From assembly GCA_016858145.1 (NCBI GenBank), contig JAEHOE010000001.1, forward strand, positions 3,596,001 to 3,660,000: a stretch of 64,000 bases of DNA. Reading direction: 5' to 3'. This document shows, piece after piece, positions 45,201 to 57,627 of the stretch (within the stretch, counting starts at the first letter, position 1; each line of letters starts with the position of its first letter). Made by a program: the position numbers and the translations under genes. The notes under the pieces are model-generated. The model searched no databases. It was not told where the DNA came from and was given only the letters and a program-made list of their open reading frames with translations. Source of the stretch: Edaphochlamys debaryana (lineage: Eukaryota > Chlorophyta > Chlorophyceae > Chlamydomonadales).

Positions 45201-46775
45201 CCTCCCAGGCCCCAGCGCGGAGGTCCAGGAGCAACGTGGCCGCTCCCGCCAGGTCGGCCGCCGAGCCCGGGGCGAGCTTGCCGACACCACCGCCGCCGGC
45301 CCGGTGGGCGAGGCGCGGGCTTGGGGGTGCGCTGGCCACAATGGGCGGCGCTCGGCCCCGACCGTTGTGCCCCAGGTGCGCCTGCAACAGGGCTGCGAGG
45401 CTGTGACGGTCCATCTCGGATGAGGCGGCGACTGGGCCGTCCCACTGATGCCGTTGCGCCGCTGCCAGCGTAGCCTGCGCCTTTGCTTGCGCCTTTGCCT
45501 TTGCCTTTGCCTGCGCCTGGGCTTGTGCCTGGGCTTGTGCCTGGGCCTGGACTTGCGCTCGAAGCCGGGCGTTGGCTTGCGCTTGTGCCTGCGCCTCCGC
45601 CTGGGCCTGCGCCTGGCTCTGAGCGGTGAAGAGGAGTTGGGCCAGCAGGTCCTGTTGCTGCAGTAGCACATGAAGGGGGCATGGAGATACACAGACAATG
45701 TCAAGTGCGATGTACTCCAAGCATGGCTCATGAGTTGGACCCGCGTGACTGAGCGTAACTGAGCGCAACACCAACAATCATCCCGCCCTGGACTCGGCCC
45801 CGCAACGCCCAGGCAGGGCCCCCGGTGTTTACAGTGGGTTACGAACCTGGTGATGCTGCTGCTGCTGCAAGGAGAGGCCTCTAGACATGAGCTGCTCCGC
45901 GAGCAGCTGCTCCAGGAGCTGGCTCCGGACGCCGTGCAGCATGGCGGCGTGCTCAGTGCTCGCGGCGGCAGCCGAGGCTGCGGCGGCAGCCGCGCGGTCC
46001 CGTCTGTCCTCCACCAGCGCCTGCGCCCGCACGCTGTGAGCGGCCTGGCCGAGGCCCCGGCGGCCTGCTAGCTGCTGGTACTCAGCGAACGGAGCGTCGC
46101 CTGTCGGTCGCAGGCTCTGGATCGCGGGCCGGGTTCGCCCGTGGGCGTCTAGGCCCGGTGCGTGGCGCCAGTCCGGTCGCATGCCGGTACTCCCCTCCCC
46201 GTGGATGCGCTCCCTGTCGCCGCTGTAGTCGGCGTCCAGATGAGCACGCCCGCTGCGTCCCCCGGCTTGCGTCGCAACCGTGTGCGCGTGGGTGCCGCGC
46301 TGCGCACGGGAAGCAAGTAGGCCAGCCAGCGCGTCGCTAGTGCGGCCTGCCGCCAGCGACACGTCGACGGGTTCCACTACCCGCCGGATCTGATTAAGGG
46401 CTGTTGTCGAGCCTCCTCCGAAGGCAGCCGTGCCTCCGTTCTCAGCCCACGTGTCGACTCCCACGATGCCCGTCTGGCGAGTGCCCGCTCCTTCCGGCAG
46501 TTCGCCGGCTACCCGATGTAACGCTCCACCGATGCCAGCCACCTGCATGGTATTGATATTGGTGAGGTATGCAACCGGAGGGGTTTGGGCAGCGGGTAGC
46601 GGGAGCCGTCAAGCTCTTGGCATTTCTGCCCCCCCTTCAGTGCCCAAAATCATGCATGTCTTAACGCAAGCATAGTATTCCTGTCAGCTCCTGTGTTGCA
46701 GGGGCAGCCTCACGGTCAGCAGCGCACCTTGAGGCTGGGGAACCCCGCTGGTGCCCCGTAAGCTGCGTAGGACAT
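42221..46775 (-). CDS. GATA-type zinc finger protein, one finger (1259 aa)
   Basis: Likely nuclear transcription regulator binding GATA motifs (family knowledge). Exons: 46775-46728, 46542-45847, 45657-44977, 44801-44148, 44047-43976, 43849-42221 (3780 nt, in frame). The finger C-x2-C-x18-C-x2-C is built across the exon 4/5 junction: LCANCGTTQ, then [23 protein letters not shown], followed by HGVDRP. Elsewhere it is low complexity: Gln/Ala repeats (AQAQAQ and AKAKA) in exon 3, Gln-rich and Gly/Pro-rich stretches in exon 6. The start is ATG 46775 (MSYAAYGAPAG) with donor AAG|GTGCGC; ATG 46548 in exon 2 is an alternative if exon 1 is untranslated. Its 5' end is duplicated at 31020-31952. Confidence 0.85.
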
Positions 46776-47168
46776 TTCAGCTTCGATGGTCTTGGCGAGT
46801 TCTCAGAGAGTTGGCATCGCCTTACTCTGCAAACTTCTGCGAACTGCGGGAGGTCAAAGTCCGGCTCCAGCGCCAACGGACAAGCCTGCCGAGCGAAGCG
46901 CACAGCCGACTCCACACGAAAGCTAGGGAGCTGTAGCCTTATCCACAGGCTGGCCGGCCGCAAAGGTCTCGACGGGCCCAGCTCCGCTTCACCCTTCCAG
47001 GCAGCAGGTCTGCGGTAGAGCACGAGCGCAGCCGTTCATGCAGTTCAATCAGTGTACTTGCTGAAGAGGAGGCCTGGGTGCAACTGAGTGCCTCAACGAG
47101 GTGTCTTACGCGAAATGTGAAGCCCGCGGCGAAGACACGGGACGCCGGAGAGAGAGGCCAGAGACACC
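46243..47168. repeat. Source copy of the GATA 5'-end duplication
   Basis: Spans part of exon 2, intron 1, exon 1 and about 390 bp upstream of the one-finger GATA gene; almost identical to 31020-31952 and in the same orientation. Confidence 0.85.
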
Positions 47169-47963
47169 AACAGCGGTAGGTCCTTTTGGTGGCGAATAGC
47201 GGCCGCGGCGTGGCCTAGTGGAGCTTCAATAAGCCCCTTGTTTTGGAGGTCGTGTATATGCCGCCGATGAAACCTAGGAGCGCATGCAGTGCTGCGTTTG
47301 GTTATGTGTGGAGCTGGTCCGCAGTCATTCTTGCGAGGCGGGTAAACTTCACTTCAGTGGTACGCTTGAGTGGTTCCATCGTACAGAGCGCGTGGGATGC
47401 CGCGTTCACGTTCATCGTCCCACATGGGACGCCTTTGACGCAACCAAAATAAGCAAGGCCTTTGCGGAAACCTGGCCTGCCGGAAACTGGCGGCCAGAAA
47501 CCGGGGGACATGTTGGTGGGCGCGGTAAACCAGATTCCCGCGCTAGGCGGCGTCGGCGATCGCCAGCGCCCTTGTGTGAAATGGGGCCGGATTTGCGTCG
47601 CCGGATGGTCGTGCTTGCAGCCGGCGTGGTCACGCCGCAGCGGCGCCGCTTTGTCTGCCACGGCCTGCCCATTGTCCCGGTTGACGGCTGGCTCATCTGC
47701 CGACTAGCGGCCTGCCGTCTGGCACCACCTGGCCTCCCCCATGTGAAGGGGGGGTGCTGAAAGGCGCTCTCTTGTAGTAACACCCTAGCGTGCTCCAGGC
47801 CGTAATAAGGTGGACGTAGCCGGGCGGCAGCTTCGCCTCAGGATGGAGGATGCCCCGCACGGTGAGCTCGATCTTTGAGATACCGTCGCCATGGCCAGCA
47901 AGGGGGTGGGGTGGGGTCATGGGGACCGGGCGCGAGGGGGGGTGCGAGTGTTACTAGAGGTGA
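47169..47963. other. Upstream region of the one-finger GATA gene, no gene recognised
   Basis: About 0.8 kb with short frames in all directions but no conserved motif. It probably contains the promoter of the minus-strand GATA gene at its left end. Confidence 0.4.
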
Positions 47964-48464
47964 AGAGCGACCTGTCGAGGGACGCCACGCCCAAGCAGCT
48001 CTCAAACCGCTCCGCCAAGGGTGCCGCCTCCCTCGCGCCCCAGGAGCGCTCGGACCACTGCGCTAAGGGCTCCGGAACCCAGGCGGGGCAAAGGCCTGCC
48101 AGCCCACAACGCACGCCCTCCGTGCACGTGCGGCACGTGCACGGACTGCAAGCACCGGGTCCACAATGCCAACCACCGGTACCGCGCCGGTACGAGGGCT
48201 AGTTCGGAGGCGGCCGCCCTGGCGGAGGCGGCTGCCCTCGCGGCGGAGACGGCGGCGGCAGCTGCACCGGCGGCGGGGGTGACGGAGGAGGAGGAGGCGG
48301 AGGCGGAGGCCGCTGCCAGGGCGGCCGCCGCCCTGGCGACGGCGGAGGAGGCCCGCCCGCGCCGCAGTGGGCCCCCGCCGTCGTGCACGTGCGGCACGTG
48401 CAACAAGTGCAAGAAGCGGATCTACATGGCTGAGTCCCGGGCCCGCGAGGCGGAGCTGAGGTGA
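47964..48464 (+). CDS. Candidate small protein with two CTCGTC-x2-CK motifs
   Basis: A frame open from 47964 to the TGA at 48462-48464 encodes two similar motifs, PPCTCGTCTDCKHR and PPSCTCGTCNKCKKRIYMAE, separated by an Ala/Glu-rich helix-forming stretch. The C-x-C-x2-C-x2-C pattern repeated after a linker suggests a zinc-binding knuckle. No ATG precedes the motif in frame; the ATG at 47891 is one frame away, so either an intron or a frameshift is needed, or the gene is broken. The DNA under each motif is nearly palindromic (two CACGTG cores), so a regulatory explanation is also possible. Confidence 0.4.
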   Translation, partial: RATCRGTPRPSSSQTAPPRVPPPSRPRSARTTALRAPEPRRGKGLPAHNARPPCTCGTCTDCKHRVHNANHRYRAGTRASSEAAALAEAAALAAETAAAAAPAAGVTEEEEAEAEAAARAAAALATAEEARPRRSGPPPSCTCGTCNKCKKRIYMAESRAREAELR

Positions 48465-49590
48465 TGAGGGGCAGCAGGGGCAGGGGCAGGGCAGTTATGG
48501 CTGCCGGGAGGCAGGCTTCAGATGCTCATGCCAGTGGGGCGATGCAGGCAGCGGCGGCGGGGGATGGCGACGGCGGCGGCGGTGGCGGCGGCGGCGGCGA
48601 CGCGTCACACGGCGAGGCGTGGGCGGCCTTGGTGGCGAGCGGAGCAGAAGCCAGCGAGTGCGGGCGAAGTGTGGTGGTGGCGGGACGGGGTTGCGGAAGG
48701 TTGTAAGATGGCACGGTGGGACCGGCCGGCGCCCGGGCCAGAGTAGGGGTGGGGGGCGGGAGTGGGCGGGGGCGGCAGCTGGGGTGGGCGGGGTATCCGG
48801 CCGGCGGCGGCGGCGTGCTTGGCGGGGTTCGGGTACGGTGCGTGGGATACGGCCCCGAGCAAGTGGGTACGCTTTGCTGGACCTTGGCGTGTAGGTGTGG
48901 TCGATGAGCAACGATAGCGCCGGACCGCCCGCATGCATCGCGACCGCGTGCTGCAACACGGAACCCAGACAGCAGCTCATGCGAATGAGCACTGGGCGTA
49001 AGGCGGAGGTGGTCGAGGGTTAGTGGCAAGGGGGGGAAAGGGCAGGGGCAAGGGACCCTTCTTGATGTTGGCGTGGGGTGCCCCGACGGGGGCCTGACAA
49101 AGCGGGTCTGAGGGAGGTGCGCAGAGCAACTGTACAGGTTTGATTCCCCGCTTCAGTCCGTGGCGGCACGTGGATGCAGGGAAGCCTCGGAAGGGAGGCG
49201 GCCACCAGGGCCAAGGAGGGTGGACCCACGTCTCGTACTCTCGTTGCCGGACCTGCAACGTCCTGCAAGGCTTCCGCGCACTTTTTACATGGCCACACCA
49301 CTCTTCTCTCGCGCACAAATAAGCGGAGCTCGGACTCCCCTGCATTCCGCCTGCTCTCTCGAGGGCGGGAGGGGGGCGGGAGGAGGGGGGTACAGGCGCG
49401 GGCGTGTCGCGGCGCCCAGCAGCGCATCGAGGCCAGAGCACCACTCGCGCGACTGCTCGTCGTATTTTTTTGCCAGTCTTACTCGTTACAGTGCTTGAGA
49501 CGACTGCTTCGTCACCGTGCTTGCAGTGCTGCGGCAAGCATCCCATCCATTTCAAGTCCACCCTTACCCGGACCTGTCAGCATTCCAGGG
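48465..49590. other. Upstream region of the LPA1-like gene
   Basis: About 1.1 kb with GGC/GGT microsatellite-like runs (48540-48600) and a C/G-rich middle. From 49240 to 49590 the composition drops toward AT, consistent with promoter and 5' UTR. No other gene is supported. Confidence 0.4.
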
Positions 49591-52500
49591 ATGCTTACAT
49601 CTCAGGCCAGCCAGCGCGTAGCGCGAGCCAGGGCGACATGCTGGTGCCCCGGCCTCCGGCTCCCGCGACTTCAACCACAGGCTCCGGCCGGTTGTGTGGT
49701 GGTATCGCGGTCGCGGTCGCGCGTGGTGGTTCCACGGGCTCAAATGTCGGACAGGTATGACACTGAAACACTGTGACGTCGCAGTCCTATCTGACCGGGC
49801 TGAGGGGCCTCAAAAGGGGGGACATGTCGCCATCCCCCTCTCCCGCGCCATCCACCCACACCCCGCTGCCTCTGCAACACGTAGGGAGCAGGCTGACCGC
49901 GACCGCGGAGTGCAAATGCGTGCCGAAGCAGAGGCACCGTTCAGGTAGAGGGAGGGGCAGCGGAGGCGTGAGGGGGCAAGCCCACGCTCCGCACGTGTGG
50001 CAGGAGGCTCCCAGCGGGCGGGCGACACAAACCGCCCCTCATCCTCCTGCCACTCGCCCGCAGCCACCGGGCCGTCGCCTACCCACCCAGCCTTGCCAAT
50101 GTCCTGCCGACTTCCATGTCTCACTCTCCCCACCCCGGAGCAACAAACAGACCCCTATGCTTCCTGTCCCTCCCCGCCCCTCCTCAGGGGCCTGCGCCTG
50201 GTGCTGCTGGGCTTCTTCGGGGCCTCCGCCGGCATGGGCTTCCTCATCTCCGTGCCGCAGCTCATAGGGGCGCTGGGCGGCGCCCGCAGCGCGCTGCCGC
50301 TGGACCAGGTCATCCAGGTGGGGCCGCCGGGGGCACGGGCACAGGGGCGCGGGGTCGAGGGTGGGAGCACGGGCGGGAGTCAGGGCTTGAGCACGGGCTT
50401 GGAGGGGCGGGAGCTTCTCCCAACGGGCGGGGAAAGAAGGGCTGGCCCTGCAAGCATACCCCCGTAAGGAACGGGGCTCTAGTTCAGCCGGGCTAGACCG
50501 CATCGCAGGGGCGGTGACGGCTGAGGAGGAGCTGTAGTGGCGACGGGGCCCCAGGGCAGGCGGGGGTCGAGGGTCTCCGGTGAGCCTGCCTTCATTTTGG
50601 TCGCTCCGCGCCACCTTGCCCCGCAGAACATGGCCATTGATGCGGGCGCTGTGAGCTTGTTTGCGTTCTTCTTCTACCGGGACTGGCAGGTGAGGGGGCA
50701 CGGGCGTGCAGGGTGCGCTATCCTACTAGCCCAACCTCCCGACCCAAATCCTTCATCATGTCGTTCATCACCCGTCTCGGCATCCTCCTTAGGTGGCCGT
50801 GCTCGACATGCGCAGCCGCGGTGTGTGTGTAACCGTGTGTGCCCGTCCGTGCCCGTCCGTGTGCCCCAGCAACGCGCCAAGCAGATCAACCGCCTGAAGC
50901 GCGAGGAGGGCCTGGGCGCACTGCCCATCCGCCTGGCCTCGGGCAAGACGCTGCGGCTGGAGGACCTGCGGGGCAACGCGCGGGTGGTGGTGGCGGCGGG
51001 CACACCCGAGCAGGTAGGGTGGGATGGGGTGGGGCTCGGGGTGGGATCGGGGTGGGAATGGGGTGGGGGAGAGGGGCGGGGCGAGGGGGACAGGGGGTTT
51101 TGAAGTGGGCGCCGGTAGAAGCCGACTGGACAGCGCGGTGGCTGCATCGGCCTGCAGGATTGGCCTAGCCACCTTCGCATGCGAGGCGGACAGCTGCATG
51201 GTCCGCGGGCCGGTTGGAGGGTGTGAGTGAGCAAGCAAGGCGGCCCACTGCAAGGCGGCAGACGCGACCCATGGCATTCCGTTTCCACTCACTGACCTGG
51301 CCATCCGAGGCCTCCTCCACACGCAGCTGCCGCTTGCGAGCAGACTTCTTGGCAATCTGGCTCGCCACCGCGCGGGCTCGGCTGCAGGGCAGAGGTCAAG
51401 TAGGTCAGCCGTACGTCCTCCGTGCACCCATCACCCCCGCTTGAGCCTGGCCAATTGAAGGGCCCGCCAGCCTTGCGCCGTAGCAAACACACACCTGGAG
51501 TCACCGCCGCCAACACGCGGCGCTGAAGGGCGCCTTGCGGCCTGCACCAGCTGGGCGCGTATGAGCTCCACGGGCCTGTGCGCGCCGTGGGACCTGGTGG
51601 CGGGCAGCAGAAGGGTGCGGCACGGGCAAGGGTGAGCACGCACGCCATCGTTTCTGAGTCGATGACCCCGCCCACCGTGTACTCCTACCTGTAGTAGATG
51701 CCGCACGCGTTGCAGAGGGCCACGCCGGCCTCGCGGCGCCACAATGGCGTCCGCAAGGTGCCGCAGTTAGCGCATGCCTGCGTTTGCAAAGCAGAGTGGG
51801 GACAAAAGCTGATCAGCTCGTGGAAGTTCTTGATGCGTGGCCGAGTGTTCGCGGCGGTTTGTCAAAAGCTCAAGTTTCCTTAGCGGCCTCGCGTCTGGAT
51901 ACCAGTGAATTAGGGGCGCCGGGTCGCAATCCCTTACTAATCCGTACATCAGACGCTACTGCGCAGCTCTCGAGGGGTTATGCGCGCCTGACGTGCAGGA
52001 CCTGTGTCTGACAAGGCCCCCGTGCGACCGCGGCCATCACGCCGATGCCGCAGCCGGGAGACCGGGTGCGGGGCCACCCTTGGGACGGGAGGAAGCAGCG
52101 CAAGGCCCCGCAAGCGGGCCTCGCCTGCGCCGCTCATAATCGCATCCCGCCTGGCCCACTTCAGCAAGCTCATGGCCAGGCCATATCGCACCCCATGCAT
52201 GGCCCTCCATCAGCCTAAGCACACCGCGCGACGATGCAGCGGCCGTCGGCGGAGCGGGCCTCGCGCGACCCTTGCTCGCACGGAGCAAGCGGCCCAGGAG
52301 GCCATGGCGCCAACACGCATCATCAGCGATATGGTGATAGCCCCTGGCTGACGTCAGGTGCGTGGCGGACCGGGTCCGCCCGAGCGAGCTGGGGCGTTCG
52401 AGGTGTTCTTCTAATACTCGAGCGTCAGCGCCCGCATCTACTTGCCTTCTCTGGCCTGCCTCCAGCTCCACGCGCCTGCTGCTCGTCTTGCTGCTCGCCG

Positions 52501-55068
52501 GCTCCGGGGTCCTCCTCCAGTTGCTCCTGGTTCATCGTCTGAGATGGCCAGCGGGCACGGCCGGCGACTCATCGACACCCTTCAGGGCGCTATGCTACGC
52601 CTAGCGAACCCGTGATGTGCGTTAGGCAGAGGATAGGGACTGCGGCGCGCTGGCGGGTGAGGAAGCTCCCTCCCTCCCTCCCGTGGGCGCCGGCGTGTGG
52701 TTAGATGGCTGCTACTGTGAGATACTGTGAGGCTAACTTGTATATCGGTGGAGTGCTAACAACAACAACAGCCGGAGTGCCGGGCGCGGCAGGCTACTAC
52801 GCGTTCCAGCCCCGGCGGTACCGTGGTACCTCGCCCCATCAGCCAGCCTCGGCGCGATACGCCGTCGTAAACTTCTGCTGGCCTCTCCTCGTGCTCCTTC
52901 GAACTCTTGCTTCTCATGTTGTTCGGGCGCGGCCTTTGTCCGACTCGCCTGTCATCAATCTTGGTAAGGGGCCAGTCTGCACGCCCTGATGAACCGAAGC
53001 GCCACAACCCTGCTGACGATCTTGCGTTTGCGCTCCGCGGGAGGCGTACAAGAATTGCGTCAGGTCACACACAGACCAATGGAAACGCATTGCGGTTCGC
53101 AGACCCAGCGTCTCGCCGAAGAAAAATAATGACAGCCGACCCGTACAGTGTACGACACTATCGTACAAGGCTTACACGTACTCCATTTTATGTCATTCGC
53201 GTTTCGCTGGTCTGCTGGCCGCGTGCACTATTCATGGGCGCGCACAGCACTACCGGTGGCCCACGTTGGTTGGGTACCATCGTCCATGCCACGGACCCCG
53301 ACCCATGACCAACGGCTCGGCACCGAGGGGCGATATCAGGGCTGCACTTTGCAATTGTTGTGCTGTCGTAGGCGTGGGAGTAGAAGGTGGGCTTTTGGGA
53401 GCACCTGGGAGATGCCTTTGGGTGGCCGCGTGTGTGCACGGGGCCCGGCATGCCGATATGTACCACCGGTCCCGATCCCCTAATACCGCTGGGCTGCGGT
53501 GTTGCTATCCGACCGGGCTAGGGGCGTGCTTTCGGGCTCTATTGCGCGCTGGCACCCTAACACAAACTCGCCCTCCCTCCCTTTTCCATAACTTCGTGTG
53601 CGTCCACCCGCGAGATACCGTGCCTGTACGAGTGACTTGCCAGCACAGCTCTACCCCGCGGTGACAGAGTTCCGCCAGATAGCCTCCCAAAGTTCCCCGA
53701 CTTCCCCGACCGACGACCGACCGTAAACTATTGGCCCCCATAACTTTGCAATAACCCCTCCGTTCTTATATCTGAAAGCGGACTTGGACCCTCTCGGCAA
53801 GCCCTCTACATATGAGGCATGATGTATGTCTGAGAACCCCCCCCCGGAGCGCCCTCCGTCAGCCCAACCCGTCGTTCTCGACCCGCCCCCCCCCCAGGTC
53901 TCCCAGGCGCTGCAGGAGGCGGAGCCCCTGCGCGAGGAGCTCATCCGCCGGGGCGTCATCGTGGTGCCCCTGCCCCTGTTCAAGAGCGAGGGTGAGCTGC
54001 GGCGGCCCGGAGGTCGGGGGGTTGGGGCTCATGAAGATGGGGTCGTGGGCGGGGCAGACCCAGGCCCCCATTGGGCGTATCGACAGCTATGTCGCTAGTG
54101 ATGTGGTGCGACTGTGTGTCACGTCCACTGCCGGATTCCCTTGCGTTACCCACGTGTTTTGTGCTTGTGCCCGCGCTCGTGCCCTGCAGGCGAGGCCGAG
54201 GCTGCGGCGCTGCCCCCCCTCACCTCGGCGGACCAGCGCTGGCGAGTGGAGCCGCTGCGCCTGCAGGTGGGGCGCCGGGGTGGGGGGGCTATGAATCGGC
54301 CCCCAGGCACAGTTGGTCGCCTCCGTGGCTGCTCGTGGTCAGGCCTCAGCAGACGGGTAGCTGTGTGGGTAAGTGAGTGAGGAGAGCAACACCAACACGC
54401 CATCCCTTCCGCCCGCCTCTCCGCTTCCCCGCCCGCAGCAATGGGAGGAGTGGTTCGCTGAGCAGCTGTCCTTCAGCCCCAAGGCCAAGCAGGAGCGCGG
54501 GTGAGCGCCGGCGCGATTGGATGAGCACACCGGGGCCGCCGGGGACCCTGCGCACGCGGCTGCTCCTCGGCATCGCTCACACATACCCAGGCTCTCCTGA
54601 TGCCGCTGTTCTCCGTCCGGGGCCCTACGCTTGCAGTGAGGGCACGTCCAAACCTCGCTTCCGCGCTCAGCAGCAGGACCCTCTCCCCCTCTTCCCCCTC
54701 CCCCCTGATCCTCCCCCCTCCTCCCTGATCCTCCCCCCTCCCCCTGCCCCCCCCCAGGCTGTTCGTGGGCCTCCGCCTGGACGGCCGCGTGCGCTCCAGC
54801 GGCAGCGGCTCCCCGCCCTGGCGCCGCTACGCCCTGGAGCTGGCACCACTGGAGGGAGAGGGTGGGCGGGGCAGGGCGGGGCGGGGCGAGGGCGGGCCAG
54901 GGCTCGAGCGTAATAATTTACCGGCATCCCGGTTGGGGGCGGAAATCAGAGCAGTATAAGTTGTTCGTCGCGCTTTTGCAATTCTGCATTAAGTTCCGCT
55001 CCTGCCCGCCCCCCCCCCCGCCAGGCAAGTGGACCGGCTTCATGGATGGTTTCGACGGCCGGGTCTGA
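49591..55068 (+). CDS. LPA1-like (DUF3493) chloroplast photosystem II assembly protein (313 aa)
   Basis: LPA1 family proteins are thylakoid membrane factors that help integrate D1 during photosystem II assembly. Exons: 49591-49754, 49885-49944, 50188-50317, 50627-50689, 50870-51013, 53898-53991, 54190-54266, 54439-54500, 54758-54861, 55025-55068 (942 nt, in frame). The first ~55 residues are an Arg/Ser/Ala-rich chloroplast transit peptide. Two hydrophobic segments follow ([19 protein letters not shown] and [15 protein letters not shown]), then [61 protein letters not shown] and the terminal [11 protein letters not shown], all in family order. The TPR part of Arabidopsis LPA1 is absent, so it matches the shorter LPA1-like paralogue. 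Intron 5 is 2884 bp because of an inserted duplication; others are 100-310 bp. Confidence 0.9.
51119..53116 (-). pseudogene. Copy of the 5' part of the two-finger GATA gene, inside LPA1-like intron 5
   Basis: Nearly identical to about 62000-64000. It contains, antisense to the host gene, the first GATA finger exon (51767-51679), the SHGAHRP exon, the [11 protein letters not shown] exon and the start of the next exon up to SSRLL, where similarity ends at about 51119. The right edge is at or beyond 53116 because the source copy runs off the window. Compared with the source, the finger exon is unchanged, the splice acceptor before it differs, and scattered indels occur upstream. Without the downstream exons it would give at most a short one-finger product; the reading frames of the retained exons are not broken. 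Confidence 0.82.
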
Positions 55069-57627
55069 GGCCCTCTCCCGGGCTGGAGGCCGCTGCAGCG
55101 CGCTCCGAGGCCCCCCTGGGCTGGGCCCCCGGCAGGTGCCGTCGGCGCCCCGCTCCGGCCCCGTGCCCCGTTTGGGGTGTCCGGTCTTGGGCGGCAGCGC
55201 AGGAGCTGGGCGCCCTTGGTTGTCTACAAGCATCGTGTGATGGAGTTGGGCTGGCACAGGGCCTGGCCTGTGCCGTGCGCGAACATGAGCACGGCTGTAC
55301 GTGCAGACGGGACTGATCTGATCTGGCGTGCGCGTGTACGTATGCTGGTGTGGTGGTGGCGCGGTCGTGGTGCAGCGGTGTGAGCAGCAGATCCGCAGCA
55401 TGGCACCCGCATGGCTGCGTCGGGATGGGGACATGGGAAACGGGGACGGGATGCGGGTGCCCAGGGCAAGGCCGAGCAGTAACCGCAGTGCGATGCATTG
55501 ACGTGGGTCCATACTATTTGGCCTGCCAGTTTTGCCGGATGATGGCGGGTGTATGGCGTGCTCTCGCGGCGGCGCGGCACACGTTTTTGTTGGCTCAAGA
55601 GGCGGCGGCGTGGGTTGATTGGTCCTGCGCTGTGGGGCGTAGTGCTTGATTGCGCGGCCCCAGTGCTGCCCGGCCTCGCGGGGTCTGGGGCTCAGCCCTT
55701 TTCCCTGTCCTGAGGAGGACAGACACCCTTGTTGGCTCAAGATGAGGCCTGCAGCTACGGGGGACGGACGGCCGTCGGCATTTGTTATGGCCTTTACCTG
55801 CTACTGCGGTACGTGATCACTGGCTCTAGGCCCTACGTTGGTGCGGTTTGCAAGCCTGGACTTGGATCTGTGGAATGTGGTGCATAAGGCGCTGGGCCTG
55901 CCTCTCGGCCTGGCAATTTCTGTCTCTCACTCGACCTTGCAAGTGCACAACGGCACACACCACACACCACCTGGACGTGCATGCAGTGCAGATATGGGAA
56001 CTTGGGAAGGAGTCGAAGTGTGTCCTGCGGGAGCCATGTTCATCCACCGTTCCACCCACCCCTTTGGCGCTCAGGCTGCACGTGGGGGTTCAGCATCTCG
56101 CCAGTGAGGCCTAGCGAGCCAGGGTGCAGCGTACAGCGCTTTGGAGCGGACGGGCCTGGTTGGGGCGCAGCTTACAATGGGGCCAGCCGCTGTTGACGCA
56201 CCGGCTTGTAATGGCCCGAGCCCGTCTTGGCTACTTCCCCCGCCGTTGGTCTCGTCGTAGCCCCGCCAACGGCAAGGCGGTAGCCGTCTTGCCCAGACGT
56301 GCGAAACAAGGACTGTAACAACCACTTGCCGACGTACCCTATGCCAGCCCACACAGCCAGCTTCGACTCGTAAGAAGCTCTCGGTGGGGCAGTACTCAGC
56401 AGTCAGCACGTTGACCGTCAGCCCAGCTAAGCAAGGAGATCCTCAGTTCGCAACTCGTCAACAGTCACTCGGCATTGGCTCTTTCGAACTTATTTGGAGC
56501 GCATGCTCTCATCGCTACACAGTACTTCTACGACAGCTCTGACCTTTCAACTTCAGCGGCACTACTCCACCCAGGACGCGTCCACGGTCCAGCGGGCTAA
56601 GACCCGGGGGCAGCAAGCCAGCCCGGAAGTACAAGTCGCCAGCCACGTTGCCATACTGCGCCCCCAACGGACGTCCCCGCGGCGCCTCCCGTAGATTTGC
56701 AGCGGTCGCCACCCACCCGGGGCATAGCAAGCGCATCCGAGACACCCACCACCGCCCCCAAACAGCACCGAGAACCGCGCTGTGCTAAGCGTAAAGTGGA
56801 GCATGCTTACTCGAACGATAGTCACTCCCTCGCCACCCACGTGTGAACCCAAACTCCAGGACACATTCCATTGCCCTAGCACACCCAGCAGAGTAGTGGC
56901 GGGAGGACGACGCAGGGGAAACGACCCCCACAGTGCAAACCTGAAAGCGCATCTCGCGCCCTTATTTGAGCCAGAGGAGCGTAGCCCGCTCAGCCGGAGA
57001 CAAGTGCACAACGGAGAGACATGAATCACAGCCCAAAGGCAACAGCCTCAGTCGGCGCGATACCCGCGTGTGGACAAAGTTAGATATGCAGGCACGACCC
57101 TGGCGATGCCCGACGGCAAGAAAGCGAACGACTCCCTAGGGAAAAGCGGCAGCACAGGACGGCACAAGACAGCGCAGCATCAGACTACCAGGGAGAGCGC
57201 TTAACTACGCACACACGGAGGGCCACCCGAAGAGTGCCCCTGAAATCCGCTCAAGAGACGCGCGCCAACAGTACGGCGCGCCGTACAAGGATTGTGGTTT
57301 CGAATCCGCCTTTCCCTCAGCTACGGGCCAACACGCCCGCCTCGTCTGTATCATATTCATGACGACGGCCCGCCCGACCGCCGGCGCCGCGGAAGCGCCG
57401 GCAGGGCCCTTTGCCATCGCCACCCCGCATCCGCAGGGACTCCGCTCTGCCCAGTCACCCGAGTTGCCAGGTCCGTGCCCCAGAAGAGCACTAAAAGGAT
57501 TGAGTTTGAAAGACCCTAAGCAAAACCGTCTTGCCCCGGTATCAACACCAACCATGCGCTACACTAGCAGCATGCTCACCCGCACTCACCCGCAATCTCC
57601 GAGCATCTTTACTTTTTGCTCCGGCGC
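55069..57627. other. Convergent intergenic region between LPA1-like and two-finger GATA genes
   Basis: About 2.6 kb with no frame showing a recognisable domain. It holds both 3' UTRs. The first TGTAA sequences in LPA1 orientation are more than 1 kb downstream (about 56207 and 56315), too far to assign with confidence. From 56200 on the DNA is notably AT-richer. Confidence 0.45.

Noticed and set aside
47302..47783. Overlapping ORFs on both strands near 47.3-47.8 kb
   Set aside because: All frames are similarly open because of composition; no motif and no splice support.
52037..52471. Minus-strand ORF of 144 codons in the LPA1-like intron (starts [10 protein letters not shown])
   Set aside because: In the second copy the same region is split by a one-base indel, and no splice connection to the GATA exons could be built; treated as part of the upstream or intron sequence of the duplicated GATA gene.
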